Positions 17,347 to 25,999 of a stretch of DNA of 64,000 nt are shown here, one piece after another (the first letter of the stretch is position 1; each line of letters starts with the position of its first letter). This DNA comes from DB1 sp049323655 (GTDB lineage: Bacteria > Desulfobacterota > Desulfobulbia > Desulfobulbales > SURF-16): assembly GCA_049323655.1 (NCBI GenBank), contig JBMONO010000009.1, positions 62,001 through 126,000 on the forward strand. Reading direction: 5' to 3'. The notes under the pieces are model-generated. The model saw only the letters and a program-made list of their open reading frames with translations. It had not been told where the DNA came from and searched no databases. Both the position numbers and the translations under genes were made by a program.

Positions 17347-18045
17347 ATGATACCCTTGACACAAAATGATCATTCACCGAACGAACAAAAAACACTCGCT
17401 CCCGGGCCGCAACAAATGATTAATATCGATCATTCCTCCTTTCTCCTCCCGACCAAGACATTCAGGCGTCTTACCATCCTGCTGACCATCCATCATGCTC
17501 CCCGCATCAGCCAGCATAAAATCGCCCAGGAAACACATTTGAGCAGCTCCATGGTGAACAGCTACATCAAACTGCTGACAGCAGAAGGATCGCTTACGGT
17601 TTCCAGCCGCAACAATCGCGATTGCAACTATCAGCTCACCCCACAGGGAAAAAATGAACTGGCCTCCCTGCTCATGAGCTATTCCGCCGAAATCGTCCAA
17701 TTTTACGCCCAGGCAAAAAACGAAATCTCAAACCGCATCAAAACGCTGGTCAACGGCAGGCAACAGCTGCGCTTTGTCCTCTTCGGCGCCTCTGCAACCT
17801 GCGAACTGGCCATGCGGGCGCTGGAGAATTTTCCCCAGGTTGAAATCGCCGGCATCGTTGACAGCCAGCCGGGCAAACAGGGCGAGCAGTTCAACGGTTT
17901 TACCGTTCAAAAACCGAATGCCATCACTAGCATCAAGCCGGACTGCGTGCTGATAACATCCTATGCCAAACAGGATGAGATCTACGATGCCACCAAACAT
18001 CTCGAAAAAAACGGGATTACCGTACAGCGACTCACCGCGGTGTAA
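17347..18045 (+). CDS. Winged-helix regulator fused to Rossmann sugar-nucleotide-like domain
   Basis: 232 aa. Residues about 35-100 form a MarR/ArsR-like winged helix (RLTILLTIHHAPRISQHKIA, 'SSMVNSYIKLLTAEGSLTVS', 'YQLTPQGKNEL'). Residues about 130-232 are a Rossmann module: 'LRFVLFGASATCELAMRAL', 'IAGIVDSQPGKQGEQFNGF', 'PDCVLITSYAKQDEI'. This resembles the N-terminal part of PglD-type and polysaccharide-locus proteins. It lies 6 bp upstream of the neuB-type gene. Inference: a pathway-specific regulator that senses a nucleotide sugar or cofactor. The start is uncertain, with an in-frame ATG also at 17416. The same module recurs in three other island proteins. Confidence 0.7.
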   Translation: MIPLTQNDHSPNEQKTLAPGPQQMINIDHSSFLLPTKTFRRLTILLTIHHAPRISQHKIAQETHLSSSMVNSYIKLLTAEGSLTVSSRNNRDCNYQLTPQGKNELASLLMSYSAEIVQFYAQAKNEISNRIKTLVNGRQQLRFVLFGASATCELAMRALENFPQVEIAGIVDSQPGKQGEQFNGFTVQKPNAITSIKPDCVLITSYAKQDEIYDATKHLEKNGITVQRLTAV

Positions 18046-18051
18046 ACAGTC

Positions 18052-19932
18052 ATGAAAAACATCCGACTGGGACGACATATCATCGGCGAGGAGCAGCCGA
18101 CCTATATCATCGCAGAGATCGGCATCAACCACAACGGCGACGAGAAACGGGCCGCGCAGCTGATCGAGGCGGCGGCAGCAGCCGGGGTGAATGCGGTGAA
18201 ATTCCAGAAACGCCACCTGCCCAGCCTCTACCCACCGGAGGTGCTCGAATCACCGGAAAAATTCGAACAGACGTTTCAGTACATGATTCCGCTGCTCAAA
18301 GAGGTGGAACTGCAAGAAGAGAGTTTTGGTCGCCTGAAAAAGCAATGCGATACGCACGGACTTGATTTTCTCTGCACCCCCTTTGATCCCAAAAGCGCCG
18401 ATTTCCTGCACGGGCTGGGGGTCAACGGCTTCAAGATCGCCTCAGCGGATCTCACCAACCTGGAACTCCTGGAGCATGTGGCATCCTTCGGTAAACCGCT
18501 CATCGTTTCCACCGGCATGTCGCTCTGGGAGGAAATCGAGGCGGCGGTCAGCCATCTGCGCCGCTGCAACGCCGAATTCGCCCTGCTGCACTGCCGCAGC
18601 GTTTATCCGGTCTGGCCCAGGGAGGTCAACCTGCGGATGATCAACCGGCTCAGGCAGTTCGATTGCCCGGTGGGCTATTCCGGCCACGAAGTCGGCATTG
18701 TCATTCCCCTGGTTGCCGCCTCCATGGGGGCCAGTATCATTGAAAAGCATATTACCCTGGACAAGAACCTGCGCGGCCCGGACCACAAGGTCAGCCTCGA
18801 TCCCTACGAATTCAAGCGCCTGGTGCGCGATATCCGGGTTGCCGACCAGGCGGTGGGCAAAAGCAGACGTTATCTGCTGCGGGGTGAAGTGCTCAACCGC
18901 GAACTGTTCGGCAAGAGTCTGGTGGCAAGCCGGGAGATTCCGGTCGGCACCATCATCTCCCGCGACATGGTGATGACCAGGGGGCCGGGCAAGGGGTTGA
19001 GCCCGCTCAAAATGATCGACCTCATCGGCACTCCGGCCAAACGCACCATCAGGCAATTTGATTTCTTCCAAGAGGCCGATCTGGATAACGGGAGCAGCGC
19101 CGGTGAATTTACCAATTCCTTCAGGAGCCAGTGGGGTCTGATCGCACGGTTCACCGACGTCGAGGCCATGCTGGCCCATGCCCCGAAGGTGCTTGAGTTT
19201 CACCTGGCGGAAAAAGATTTTTCCCTTACTCCCCATTTCAACCGCGGTTATCCCTGCCGCCTGGTGGTTCATGCCCCGGAATACATGGGCGATGAACTGC
19301 ACGACCTGGCCAGCCTGGACGAAGCCGTGCGCGCCCGCTCCGTGCAGGCGACACTCAAAACCATTGATCTGGCCAGACAGATCGCCCCCCACTTCCAGGG
19401 AAAAGCCAAATTCATTACCCACCCCGGCGCCATGAGCCTGAGCCAGAAGCTCGACCAGGCAAAACTTGCCGCCAGCCTGGCCAGGTCGGTCCAGGAGATC
19501 CTGCCCGTGGTGGGGGATGACATGGAGTTTCTCCTGGAAAATCTGCCGCCCTACCCCTGGTACTTTGGCGGGCAATGGAAAGGAAACTATTTCATGGCCG
19601 CAGACGAAATTGCCGATTTCTGCAGTCGCCAGAGGATAAACATCTGTTTTGATCTTTCCCATGCCGCCCTTTATTGCAATGCCAAGGATGTGGCCCTCGA
19701 CGCCTATATCCGCACCGTGCTGCCGCTTATCCGCCACATTCACTTTGCCGACGCCTACGGCCTGGACGGCGAGGGCATGCAGATCGGCGAGGGGGACATC
19801 GATCTGGACCGCATCATGCCGCTCTTTGCCGACTATCGCGGCACCTGGGTCCCCGAGGTGTGGCGCGGTCATCTGGAAAACGGCCAGGGATTTCTTACCG
19901 CCCTGGAACGACTGAAATCATACCCGCTCTGA
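18052..19932 (+). CDS. NeuB-type nonulosonate synthase fused to TIM-barrel sugar isomerase-like domain
   Basis: 626 aa. Residues 1-~280 are NeuB/LegI/PseI-like: 'YIIAEIGINHNGDEKRAAQL', 'VNAVKFQKR', 'FLCTPFDPKSADFL', 'FKIASADLTN', 'STGMSLWEEIE', 'GYSGHEVGI', 'IIEKHITLDKNLRGPDHKVS'. Residues about 285-345 form an SAF/antifreeze-like domain (GKSLVASREIPVGTIIS). Residues about 365-626 form a xylose isomerase/AP endonuclease 2-like TIM barrel (LVVHAPEYMGD, FLLENLPPYPW, 'NICFDLSHAALY', 'HIHFADAYGLDGEGMQIGEG'). The family condenses PEP with a hexosamine to make sialic, legionaminic or pseudaminic acid. The extra barrel is not part of ordinary NeuB and may supply or process the substrate. The exact sugar cannot be told from sequence. 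Confidence 0.85.
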   Translation: MKNIRLGRHIIGEEQPTYIIAEIGINHNGDEKRAAQLIEAAAAAGVNAVKFQKRHLPSLYPPEVLESPEKFEQTFQYMIPLLKEVELQEESFGRLKKQCDTHGLDFLCTPFDPKSADFLHGLGVNGFKIASADLTNLELLEHVASFGKPLIVSTGMSLWEEIEAAVSHLRRCNAEFALLHCRSVYPVWPREVNLRMINRLRQFDCPVGYSGHEVGIVIPLVAASMGASIIEKHITLDKNLRGPDHKVSLDPYEFKRLVRDIRVADQAVGKSRRYLLRGEVLNRELFGKSLVASREIPVGTIISRDMVMTRGPGKGLSPLKMIDLIGTPAKRTIRQFDFFQEADLDNGSSAGEFTNSFRSQWGLIARFTDVEAMLAHAPKVLEFHLAEKDFSLTPHFNRGYPCRLVVHAPEYMGDELHDLASLDEAVRARSVQATLKTIDLARQIAPHFQGKAKFITHPGAMSLSQKLDQAKLAASLARSVQEILPVVGDDMEFLLENLPPYPWYFGGQWKGNYFMAADEIADFCSRQRINICFDLSHAALYCNAKDVALDAYIRTVLPLIRHIHFADAYGLDGEGMQIGEGDIDLDRIMPLFADYRGTWVPEVWRGHLENGQGFLTALERLKSYPL

Positions 19933-20000
19933 CAAAAATATTTAATGATCTGCTCCTGGCTGCCGAACAGAAACATAAACCATTCACTCACTGAACGATC

Positions 20001-20016
20001 TATCGAGGCCTCGATA
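20001..20016. promoter_or_regulatory. Perfect 16-bp palindrome upstream of glycosyltransferase gene
   Basis: TATCGAGGCCTCGATA ends 4 nt before the ATG at 20021 and contains that gene's only GAGG. It could be an operator or could occlude the ribosome site. Function is inference. Confidence 0.35.
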
Positions 20017-20020
20017 CAGC

Positions 20021-20977
20021 ATGAACATCCTGATGATCACCGCCAACGATCCGGCCGGCATGGGCATTGCCTTCACCAATGCCATCAACCGCTACAGCGA
20101 ACACCGCTGCCGGCTGATCACCAGTCAGGACCGCTACGGCATTGATTTCGGCAAGGATATTCATCTGCCGGACATCCATGATGATGACTTCGGCGAGGTG
20201 GAACAGCTCCTCAAAAACGCCGACATCATTCATTTTCATATGCTGTCCGATGAGAACGCCCATCTCGGCCCTCTGGTCATCCGGGACTTCACCAGTGGCA
20301 AAAAAATTCTCCATCACCATCACGGTCATCCCGATTATCTGATCAATGCAGCAGCCTACAACAAGAAATATCGCAGCCTGAACCGCAAGGTCATTGTCAG
20401 CACCCCGGACCTTCTCCAAATTGCCGAAAACGCCACCTGGGTGCCGAATCTGGTGCCCATCAACGATACCCATTACCTGCCCCGCTTTGAAGACAGTCTG
20501 CCGACCGCGCCGATCAAAATATGTCAGGCACCAACCAGAAAATTTGATAAGCATACCGAGGTGTTTCGCCGGGTTTTCCAGCAACTTCACAGGAAGTACC
20601 CACACCTTGAGCAGGTGATCCTGGAAAGGATGAACCACCTCGACTGCCTCAACGCGAAAAAAAGCTGTCATGTTGTCTTTGATCACATGCGCGGCTGGTT
20701 CGGCATCTCCTCACTCGAATCCCTCAGCCAGGGGAAACCGGTGATCGCAGGTCTTGACGACTGGAACATCAAATGTATCCGGGAATTCACCGGAACAGAC
20801 CTGTTGCCCTGGCAGGTGGCCCGCGATGAGAAAGGCTTATACAGCGTACTGCGCACCTTGATTGCGGATCGCGAATTACGCCTGGAAGTCGGCAGGAAGT
20901 CCCGGGAATTCATGGAACAGCACTGGACCGAGCAGCGGGCCTTACGGGTTCTGTTTGCTGTTTACGCCGCTTTGTAA
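20021..20977 (+). CDS. Glycosyltransferase, GT4-like
   Basis: 318 aa, GT-B-like. It starts MNILMITANDPAGMGIAF. A middle part has 'ILHHHHGHPDYL' and 'ILERMNHLDCLNAKKSCHVV'. The donor-site end reads 'WFGISSLESLSQGKPVIAGL', matching the E-x7-E/GxPV region of GT4 enzymes. It is shorter than most GT4 proteins and diverged, so the donor is unknown. Located 88 bp after the NeuB fusion and 8 bp before the NusG paralogue. Confidence 0.75.
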   Translation: MNILMITANDPAGMGIAFTNAINRYSEHRCRLITSQDRYGIDFGKDIHLPDIHDDDFGEVEQLLKNADIIHFHMLSDENAHLGPLVIRDFTSGKKILHHHHGHPDYLINAAAYNKKYRSLNRKVIVSTPDLLQIAENATWVPNLVPINDTHYLPRFEDSLPTAPIKICQAPTRKFDKHTEVFRRVFQQLHRKYPHLEQVILERMNHLDCLNAKKSCHVVFDHMRGWFGISSLESLSQGKPVIAGLDDWNIKCIREFTGTDLLPWQVARDEKGLYSVLRTLIADRELRLEVGRKSREFMEQHWTEQRALRVLFAVYAAL

Positions 20978-20985
20978 GGATTAAG

Positions 20986-21543
20986 ATGACGCTGAAGGCA
21001 AGCGACAATCCGCCCTCCTGCTTTCCGGATGATCTTTTCAGGCGGCCGGCTGCCGATGACGGAACAGTGTGGTGGGTTGCCCGCACCAAAAGCAGACAGG
21101 AAAAGGCCTTGGCCTGGGAGCTGCACGCCAAGGGGCTTCCCTATTATCTGCCTCTGGTGGCAAAGCCCCAGAATTGCCGTGGCAGAATGCGCGCCTCAAT
21201 CCTGCCTCTTTTTAGCGGATATCTGTTTTTTAAAAGTGACCAGCAGGGACGCTATGAGGCCCTGTGCGGCGGCCGCATCGCCCAGATCCTTGAGGTTCAG
21301 GATCAGGAAAAAATCACCCGCGAACTGGCAAATCTCAATCTGGCAACCCAGGCCAGGGTGAACCTGACCCTCTGCGATTTTGCCAAAGAGGGGCAACGGG
21401 TACGCATCATTGCCGGGCCCTTTTCCGGCCTTGAGGGCATTGTTCGCAAACAGAAAAATCAGACCCGCCTGATCCTGAATCTTGAGGCGATCAGGCAGGC
21501 GGCCACGGTAGATATTGCGCTGGAGCAGGCTCAGCCTATTTAA
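20986..21543 (+). CDS. NusG paralogue (RfaH/LoaP/UpxY-type antiterminator)
   Basis: 185 aa with AAGGA before the ATG. The NGN domain reads 'WWVARTKSRQEKALAWELHA', 'YYLPLV', 'LFSGYLFFKSD'. A C-terminal KOW reads 'EGQRVRIIAGPFSGLEGIV'. Specialised NusG paralogues inside polysaccharide or secondary-metabolite operons keep RNA polymerase processive over long transcripts. This one precedes about 29 kb of closely spaced plus-strand genes, so the same role is likely here. It follows a glycosyltransferase gene and is followed by a 98-bp gap holding a promoter-like TATAAA and a dyad. No ops-type element was recognised. Confidence 0.85.
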   Translation: MTLKASDNPPSCFPDDLFRRPAADDGTVWWVARTKSRQEKALAWELHAKGLPYYLPLVAKPQNCRGRMRASILPLFSGYLFFKSDQQGRYEALCGGRIAQILEVQDQEKITRELANLNLATQARVNLTLCDFAKEGQRVRIIAGPFSGLEGIVRKQKNQTRLILNLEAIRQAATVDIALEQAQPI

Positions 21544-21570
21544 CGCAACATACTGATTTTATCTTATTTT

Positions 21571-21593
21571 TATAAAAAATCGGGTGTACCCGA
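21571..21593 (+). promoter_or_regulatory. Promoter-like TATAAA plus dyad TCGGGT-GT-ACCCGA
   Basis: In an AT-rich 98-bp gap after the NusG paralogue, TATAAA (21571-21576) is followed by a 14-nt dyad (21580-21593). This is the largest gap of the inner island before 50.9 kb, so it may start a downstream transcript or form an RNA hairpin near the antiterminator gene. Confidence 0.3.
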
Positions 21594-21641
21594 CAGGGGC
21601 GAAGTGCGTCTATCACACCGCAAACACAGGAAGGATGCGCC

Positions 21642-22379
21642 GTGGAAACTCGAAAAAATATTGCCTTGATCTGGGCTCGCGGCAATGGCAGCTCGCTCCC
21701 CAGGAAAAGTGTCTTCCCAATTCTGGGCAAACCGCTCATATCATACATTTTGCAGGCAGTCCGGCAGAGCGGCATCATTGACAGACTGTATGTCTTTACC
21801 GAAGATCAGGAGATCATGGAAATCACGCAGCAACTTGGTTGGCAGATCATTGTGCGACAAAAACATATGGTCGAATATGATGACCCAGGTTTCAATATTC
21901 AGGAAATCAATCACTATCAAAACCAGGCCATTCTTCGCGACCTCAGTGCCTCCCCTGCAGATATCCAGCGAGGGGCAATCACCCCGTACGTCAAGGGACT
22001 TTTCCACTTCAACTGTAACCACTGCCTGATCACGGCAACGACGATCCGGGGCATGTACAACAAACTGCAGGAATCTGATGCGAGCAGTATCTGCATTGCC
22101 ACCAAGGTAGACCCGCACCTTTTCATTCTGCATGGAGAAAAGGAAACCCCCTTTCCCATCTGGCATCAACATGGCCTGGACCGCCGCAACTATCCGCCAC
22201 TTTATCGACTCTATCCGGACACCAATTATATTCGCATTGATCAACTGAGTGTAAACCGCAGACAGATAATTTATCAGATTCCCAGGGAAGAAGCCCTCGA
22301 TGTCCATGACATTGCTGATATCAGGCTCGCGGAGTTCTTCCTGACGCAACGCAACGAACTGCCATCGGAAAAGTCATGA
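21642..22379 (+). CDS. CMP-nonulosonate cytidylyltransferase-like protein (NeuA family)
   Basis: 245 aa from GTG 21642 with AGGAAGGA upstream. The N-terminus 'IALIWARGNGSSLPRK' followed by 'LGKPLISYILQAV' matches the nucleotide-binding motif of NeuA/KdsB-type cytidylyltransferases (ARGGSKRxPxKN, then GKPL). The remainder is divergent: 'LYVFTEDQEIMEITQQLGW' fits, but the usual late RRQD-type motif is not obvious. With the NeuB gene 1.7 kb upstream, activation of a nonulosonic acid to its CMP form is the natural inference. It overlaps the next gene by ATGA. Confidence 0.7.
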   Translation: METRKNIALIWARGNGSSLPRKSVFPILGKPLISYILQAVRQSGIIDRLYVFTEDQEIMEITQQLGWQIIVRQKHMVEYDDPGFNIQEINHYQNQAILRDLSASPADIQRGAITPYVKGLFHFNCNHCLITATTIRGMYNKLQESDASSICIATKVDPHLFILHGEKETPFPIWHQHGLDRRNYPPLYRLYPDTNYIRIDQLSVNRRQIIYQIPREEALDVHDIADIRLAEFFLTQRNELPSEKS

Positions 22380-23347
22380 AACTGGTCATCCAGATCCCCT
22401 GCTATAACGAAGAGCTTTATCTGTCCAAAACTATTGATGCCATTCCCGACTCCTTTGCGGGAATCGACCAGGTTGAAATTCTCGTTATCGATGATGGCAG
22501 CACAGACCAGACCAGCAGCGTGGCAAGTGACCACGCCAGATGTACCACGGTTTCACGACTTGCACCTCATCAGGGATTGGCCACCGCTTTTGCCCGGGGA
22601 CTGGAGAAAGCCTGCGAAATGGGCGCTGACATTATCGTGAATACGGATGCTGACAACCAGTACTGCGCAGAAGATATAGCAAAACTGATCGCGCCCATTA
22701 TCAATGGACAGGCCGATATGGTAGTTGGCTGCCGCCCGATTGAGGAAATCAGCTATTTCTCTCCGGCAAAAAAGATTCTCCAGCGTCTAGGCTCGTGCGT
22801 TGTCCGCTTTATCACCAACACCCGGGTGCTTGACGCAACCAGCGGCTTTCGCGCCTATTCACGGCAGACCGCCAAAAAAATCTTTCTGCATACAAAATTC
22901 ACCTACACCCTTGAAACCCTTGTCTTTGCGGGCAAGAAAAATCTTCGGGTCGTCTCGGTCCCCATAAGGGTAAACCCTGTGCGGGTGAGAGAATCACGCC
23001 TTTTTTCCACAACCTTCGAATATCTCAAACAGTCTTTGGCAACTCTCCTGCGCCTCTATCTATTTTATGAACCGCTCAAAAGCTTCACCTATGCGGCGGT
23101 TTTAATTGCGACAATAGGATTTGCCTTGCTCCTGTTGGCCGTCCTCAGCCAGACCCAGCACGCCGCCAAATTGTTCATAAGTTCGCTCTTCTTTCTGTTT
23201 CTGGGCGGATCCATATTTTCACTCGGCATCTTGGGCGATATCAACAGTTCTCAGAAACAGCTTCTTGAAGAGGCGTTGGTCAGAATCAAAAATCTGGAAG
23301 ATGAAATCAAGCGTCCTCCTGCGAATCCCCCCCCCGACAAACAGTGA
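22376..23347 (+). CDS. GT2 glycosyltransferase with C-terminal membrane helices
   Basis: 323 aa. The GT-A domain reads 'VIQIPCYNEELYLSKTID', 'EILVIDDGSTDQTSSVA', 'ADIIVNTDADNQY' (DxD) and 'DATSGFRAYS', as in dolichyl-phosphate mannose synthase-like and polyprenyl-phosphate glycosyltransferases. Residues about 235-295 form two hydrophobic segments (AAVLIATIGFALLLLAVL; FISSLFFLFLGGSIFSLGIL). The tail is charged, coiled and proline-rich. It probably transfers a sugar to a membrane lipid phosphate, the one early hint of a lipid-linked step in the island. Start and stop both overlap neighbouring reading frames. Confidence 0.85.
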   Translation: MKLVIQIPCYNEELYLSKTIDAIPDSFAGIDQVEILVIDDGSTDQTSSVASDHARCTTVSRLAPHQGLATAFARGLEKACEMGADIIVNTDADNQYCAEDIAKLIAPIINGQADMVVGCRPIEEISYFSPAKKILQRLGSCVVRFITNTRVLDATSGFRAYSRQTAKKIFLHTKFTYTLETLVFAGKKNLRVVSVPIRVNPVRVRESRLFSTTFEYLKQSLATLLRLYLFYEPLKSFTYAAVLIATIGFALLLLAVLSQTQHAAKLFISSLFFLFLGGSIFSLGILGDINSSQKQLLEEALVRIKNLEDEIKRPPANPPPDKQ

Positions 23348-23373
23348 GAAATCCAGCTAAAGTCAGGATGAAC

Positions 23374-24810
23374 ATGAAAACACTGCTGGTCATTCCAAAT
23401 ATTCAAGGGAAATACTTTAAGCCCGGCCAACCCCACGTGGGGATCGCCTATCTGGCCGGCGCTCTCGACACCAGAAACGGCTTCCAGACAAAGATCATTG
23501 ATATGCGGCTTGGTGGGCGTTTTGCCGGGTTGGCCGCTGCCGTAACAAACTATCAGCCAGATCTTATCGGCATCACGGTTACAACCCTCAACTATCAGGA
23601 ATCTTACGGACTTATTGCCAAGACCAAAAAACAGTTCCCCAAGATACCGGTTGTGATCGGCGGGCCCCATGTCACCTCTTTTGCCGCCACAATTCTTGAT
23701 GAAACCGAGGCTGACTTTGCCATTGTCGGCGAAGGAGAAGACGCTATTGTCGAACTGGCGACGCAGATCCAGCGGGGAGCGGCAGATTACCATCACATAG
23801 CCGGCCTTATCTGGCGGGATGGCAAGACGACCTTCACAAACTCCCCCCGAAAACCGCGTATTGACCTTGATTCCTTTGCCTTTCCGCGCTACGAGAAATC
23901 ACCCCTGGGCAAATATCTGGACAACAAGATCCCCATCCTTACCTCCCGGGGTTGCCCCGGCCGCTGTGTGTACTGCTCCGTGGCCAGCCTCTTCGGCCGT
24001 AACTTCCGGACCAGAACCCCTGAGAATGTTTTCAACGAGATATCCTTCTGGCACAAGCGGGGTTATAAATATTACATTATCAATGACGACTGCTTCACAG
24101 CAGCCATCCCCCGGGCTGAAAAAATCTGCGATCTGATCATCAACCATCAGTTGGATATCCGCTGGGAATGTCGAAATGGCATCCGCATGGACCGTCTTAC
24201 CCCGGCATTGGCCGCCAAAATGAAGCAGGCCGGCTGCTGCTTCGTGGCATTCGGCCTGGAGTCGGCTAACCAGCATAATCTCGATGCCATGCGCAAGGGC
24301 ATTACCATTGCCCAAGCGCATCAGGCAATAAAGATCGTCAAGGAAGCAGGCATTGATTTCGGCCTTTTTTTCATGATCGGCACCCCGGGTGACACCTTCA
24401 CCAATTTCCTTGATTCATATAATTTTGCCAAAACAAGCGGCGCCCAGGAAGTCCGTTTCTATAACGCCCTGCCCTACCCGGGAACTGATTTCTTCAGCTG
24501 GGTTGAACAGCACGGACGCTTTCTTTATTCCCCGGACCGATACCTTAACAGCCTGGATCGCTGGGATGAGACCCCGGTCTTTGAAACGAACGAGTTTCCC
24601 AAAAAAGAGAGAATCAAGGCCTTCCGAATGGGAGAGGAGTTAGTGATGCGGGCCTTTTTCCGAAAATACTTCGGCAAAATTCTGGTACCGTTCTGCTGGT
24701 ATGCCTACCGCAACCGCCACCTGCGCGCCCTGTTGCAGGTCCCTGGGGAAATCATCTGGACACAATTGCGCAAACTGCATCTCAAAAGGAACATGCTTGG
24801 CCGCAGCTAA
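23374..24810 (+). CDS. B12-binding radical SAM protein (BchE-like), first of four
   Basis: 478 aa from ATG 23374, chosen because TCAGGA precedes it; a GTG at 23344 would add 10 residues. An N-terminal cobalamin-binding-like Rossmann domain (HVGIAYLAGALDT, 'DLIGITVTTLNYQE', 'VVIGGPHVTS') is followed by a radical SAM core with Cys194, Cys198 and Cys201 in RGCPGRCVYC, then 'FGLESANQHNLDAMRKG' and 'FFMIGTPGDT'. Class B enzymes of this kind methylate unactivated carbons or rearrange rings. No substrate can be read from sequence. Translationally coupled to the next gene, whose TTG lies inside its 3' end. Confidence 0.85.
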   Translation: MKTLLVIPNIQGKYFKPGQPHVGIAYLAGALDTRNGFQTKIIDMRLGGRFAGLAAAVTNYQPDLIGITVTTLNYQESYGLIAKTKKQFPKIPVVIGGPHVTSFAATILDETEADFAIVGEGEDAIVELATQIQRGAADYHHIAGLIWRDGKTTFTNSPRKPRIDLDSFAFPRYEKSPLGKYLDNKIPILTSRGCPGRCVYCSVASLFGRNFRTRTPENVFNEISFWHKRGYKYYIINDDCFTAAIPRAEKICDLIINHQLDIRWECRNGIRMDRLTPALAAKMKQAGCCFVAFGLESANQHNLDAMRKGITIAQAHQAIKIVKEAGIDFGLFFMIGTPGDTFTNFLDSYNFAKTSGAQEVRFYNALPYPGTDFFSWVEQHGRFLYSPDRYLNSLDRWDETPVFETNEFPKKERIKAFRMGEELVMRAFFRKYFGKILVPFCWYAYRNRHLRALLQVPGEIIWTQLRKLHLKRNMLGRS

Positions 24811-25999
24811 AAAAAAATTATTGGTAGCAACATCGACCTTTCCCCGCTATGCGGGAGATATTGTGCCGGCTCGCTTTGTCCTGCACCTCAGTGAACAGTT
24901 CTGTGACCGCTATGACGTCCATGTGCTCGCCCCTCATGACCCCAAGGCCTGTTTTGAGGAAAAACTAGGAAAAATCAAGGTGTCCCGCTTTCCCTATTTT
25001 TTCCCAACAAACAAACAGGTATTATGCGACGGCCGGGGCATTCTCCCCAATATGCGCGCCAGCCTGCTGGGGAAAATGCAGATTCCCGCGCTTCTGCACG
25101 CGGAGCACCTTGCCTTGCGCCGGCTGATACAGTCCATCAAACCCGCCATCATTCACTCACATTGGGCTATCCCCCAGGGTCTTTGCGTATCGCTTGCCAC
25201 CGGGAAAGACATCCCGCAAATTCTGACCATCCACTCCTCTGACCTGCACACCCTGAGGCGGCTGCCGGGCGGGGAGAAAATGCTTCGTTACATCGCAAAC
25301 CGTTGCCATACAATTTTTCTGGTGAGTTCCTACCTGCGCGACCTTTTTCTGCAAATGGTGCCAAATCCACCCTGCAGCTTGCAGGTGTTGCCCATGGGTG
25401 TTGACCAAATATTCTACCGTCGCAAAATTATAACTGCTTCCCCTAAATGGCAGCTGTTGTATATAGGAAAGATGATAGAGGTTAAAGGTATCCGGTATCT
25501 CCTGGAGGCCATGGATAAAATCAGGAGAATCCTGCCCAGATTACGGCTTACCCTGCTCGGCGACGGTGAGGATCGGCCAAAACTGGAAGCCATGGCCAGA
25601 GACTTTGATCCTGAAGGGAAAACCATCTCATTCGCCGGCCAGATTGCCCAGTCGAGATTGCCTGATTATCTTGCGGCGGCAGACGGACTGATCGTTCCCT
25701 CCATCGTCACCACACGACAGGAGACCGAAGGGATGCCCACCGTCATCCTCGAAGCGCTTGCCTCAGGCACCCCTGTTCTCGCCTCCAGAATCGGCGGCCT
25801 GGCCGATACCATTTTCGAAGGCGTCAACGGACTTTTTTTCGAACACTCAAATCCTGATGATCTTGCCGCCAAAATCAACACATTCTACCAGCAGAAACTC
25901 TGGTCCACCATGCCTGCCGAGGCAGGCAGTTCCGCCAGGAAATATGCATGGCCGGAAATCGGCAGGCAATACCTGGAGGTTTTCAATAACGCATGTTGA
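24797..25999 (+). CDS. Glycosyltransferase family 4
   Basis: 400 aa from TTG 24797 with AAAGGA upstream, overlapping the previous stop; longer readings are improbable. N-terminal GT4 domain: 'LLVATSTFPRYAGDIVPARF', 'IIHSHWAIPQG', 'LTIHSSDLHTLRRL'. C-terminal domain: 'LLYIGKMIEVKGIRYLLEAM', 'LTLLGDGEDRPKLE', 'VPSIVTTRQETEGMPTVILE' with the paired glutamates of retaining GT4 enzymes. Cytoplasmic or peripheral membrane; donor and acceptor unknown. Confidence 0.88.
   Translation: MAAAKKKLLVATSTFPRYAGDIVPARFVLHLSEQFCDRYDVHVLAPHDPKACFEEKLGKIKVSRFPYFFPTNKQVLCDGRGILPNMRASLLGKMQIPALLHAEHLALRRLIQSIKPAIIHSHWAIPQGLCVSLATGKDIPQILTIHSSDLHTLRRLPGGEKMLRYIANRCHTIFLVSSYLRDLFLQMVPNPPCSLQVLPMGVDQIFYRRKIITASPKWQLLYIGKMIEVKGIRYLLEAMDKIRRILPRLRLTLLGDGEDRPKLEAMARDFDPEGKTISFAGQIAQSRLPDYLAAADGLIVPSIVTTRQETEGMPTVILEALASGTPVLASRIGGLADTIFEGVNGLFFEHSNPDDLAAKINTFYQQKLWSTMPAEAGSSARKYAWPEIGRQYLEVFNNAC

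Noticed and set aside
18442..19872. 476-codon minus frame inside the NeuB fusion gene
   Set aside because: Third-position GC keeps the antisense frame open; the sense strand carries the domain motifs.
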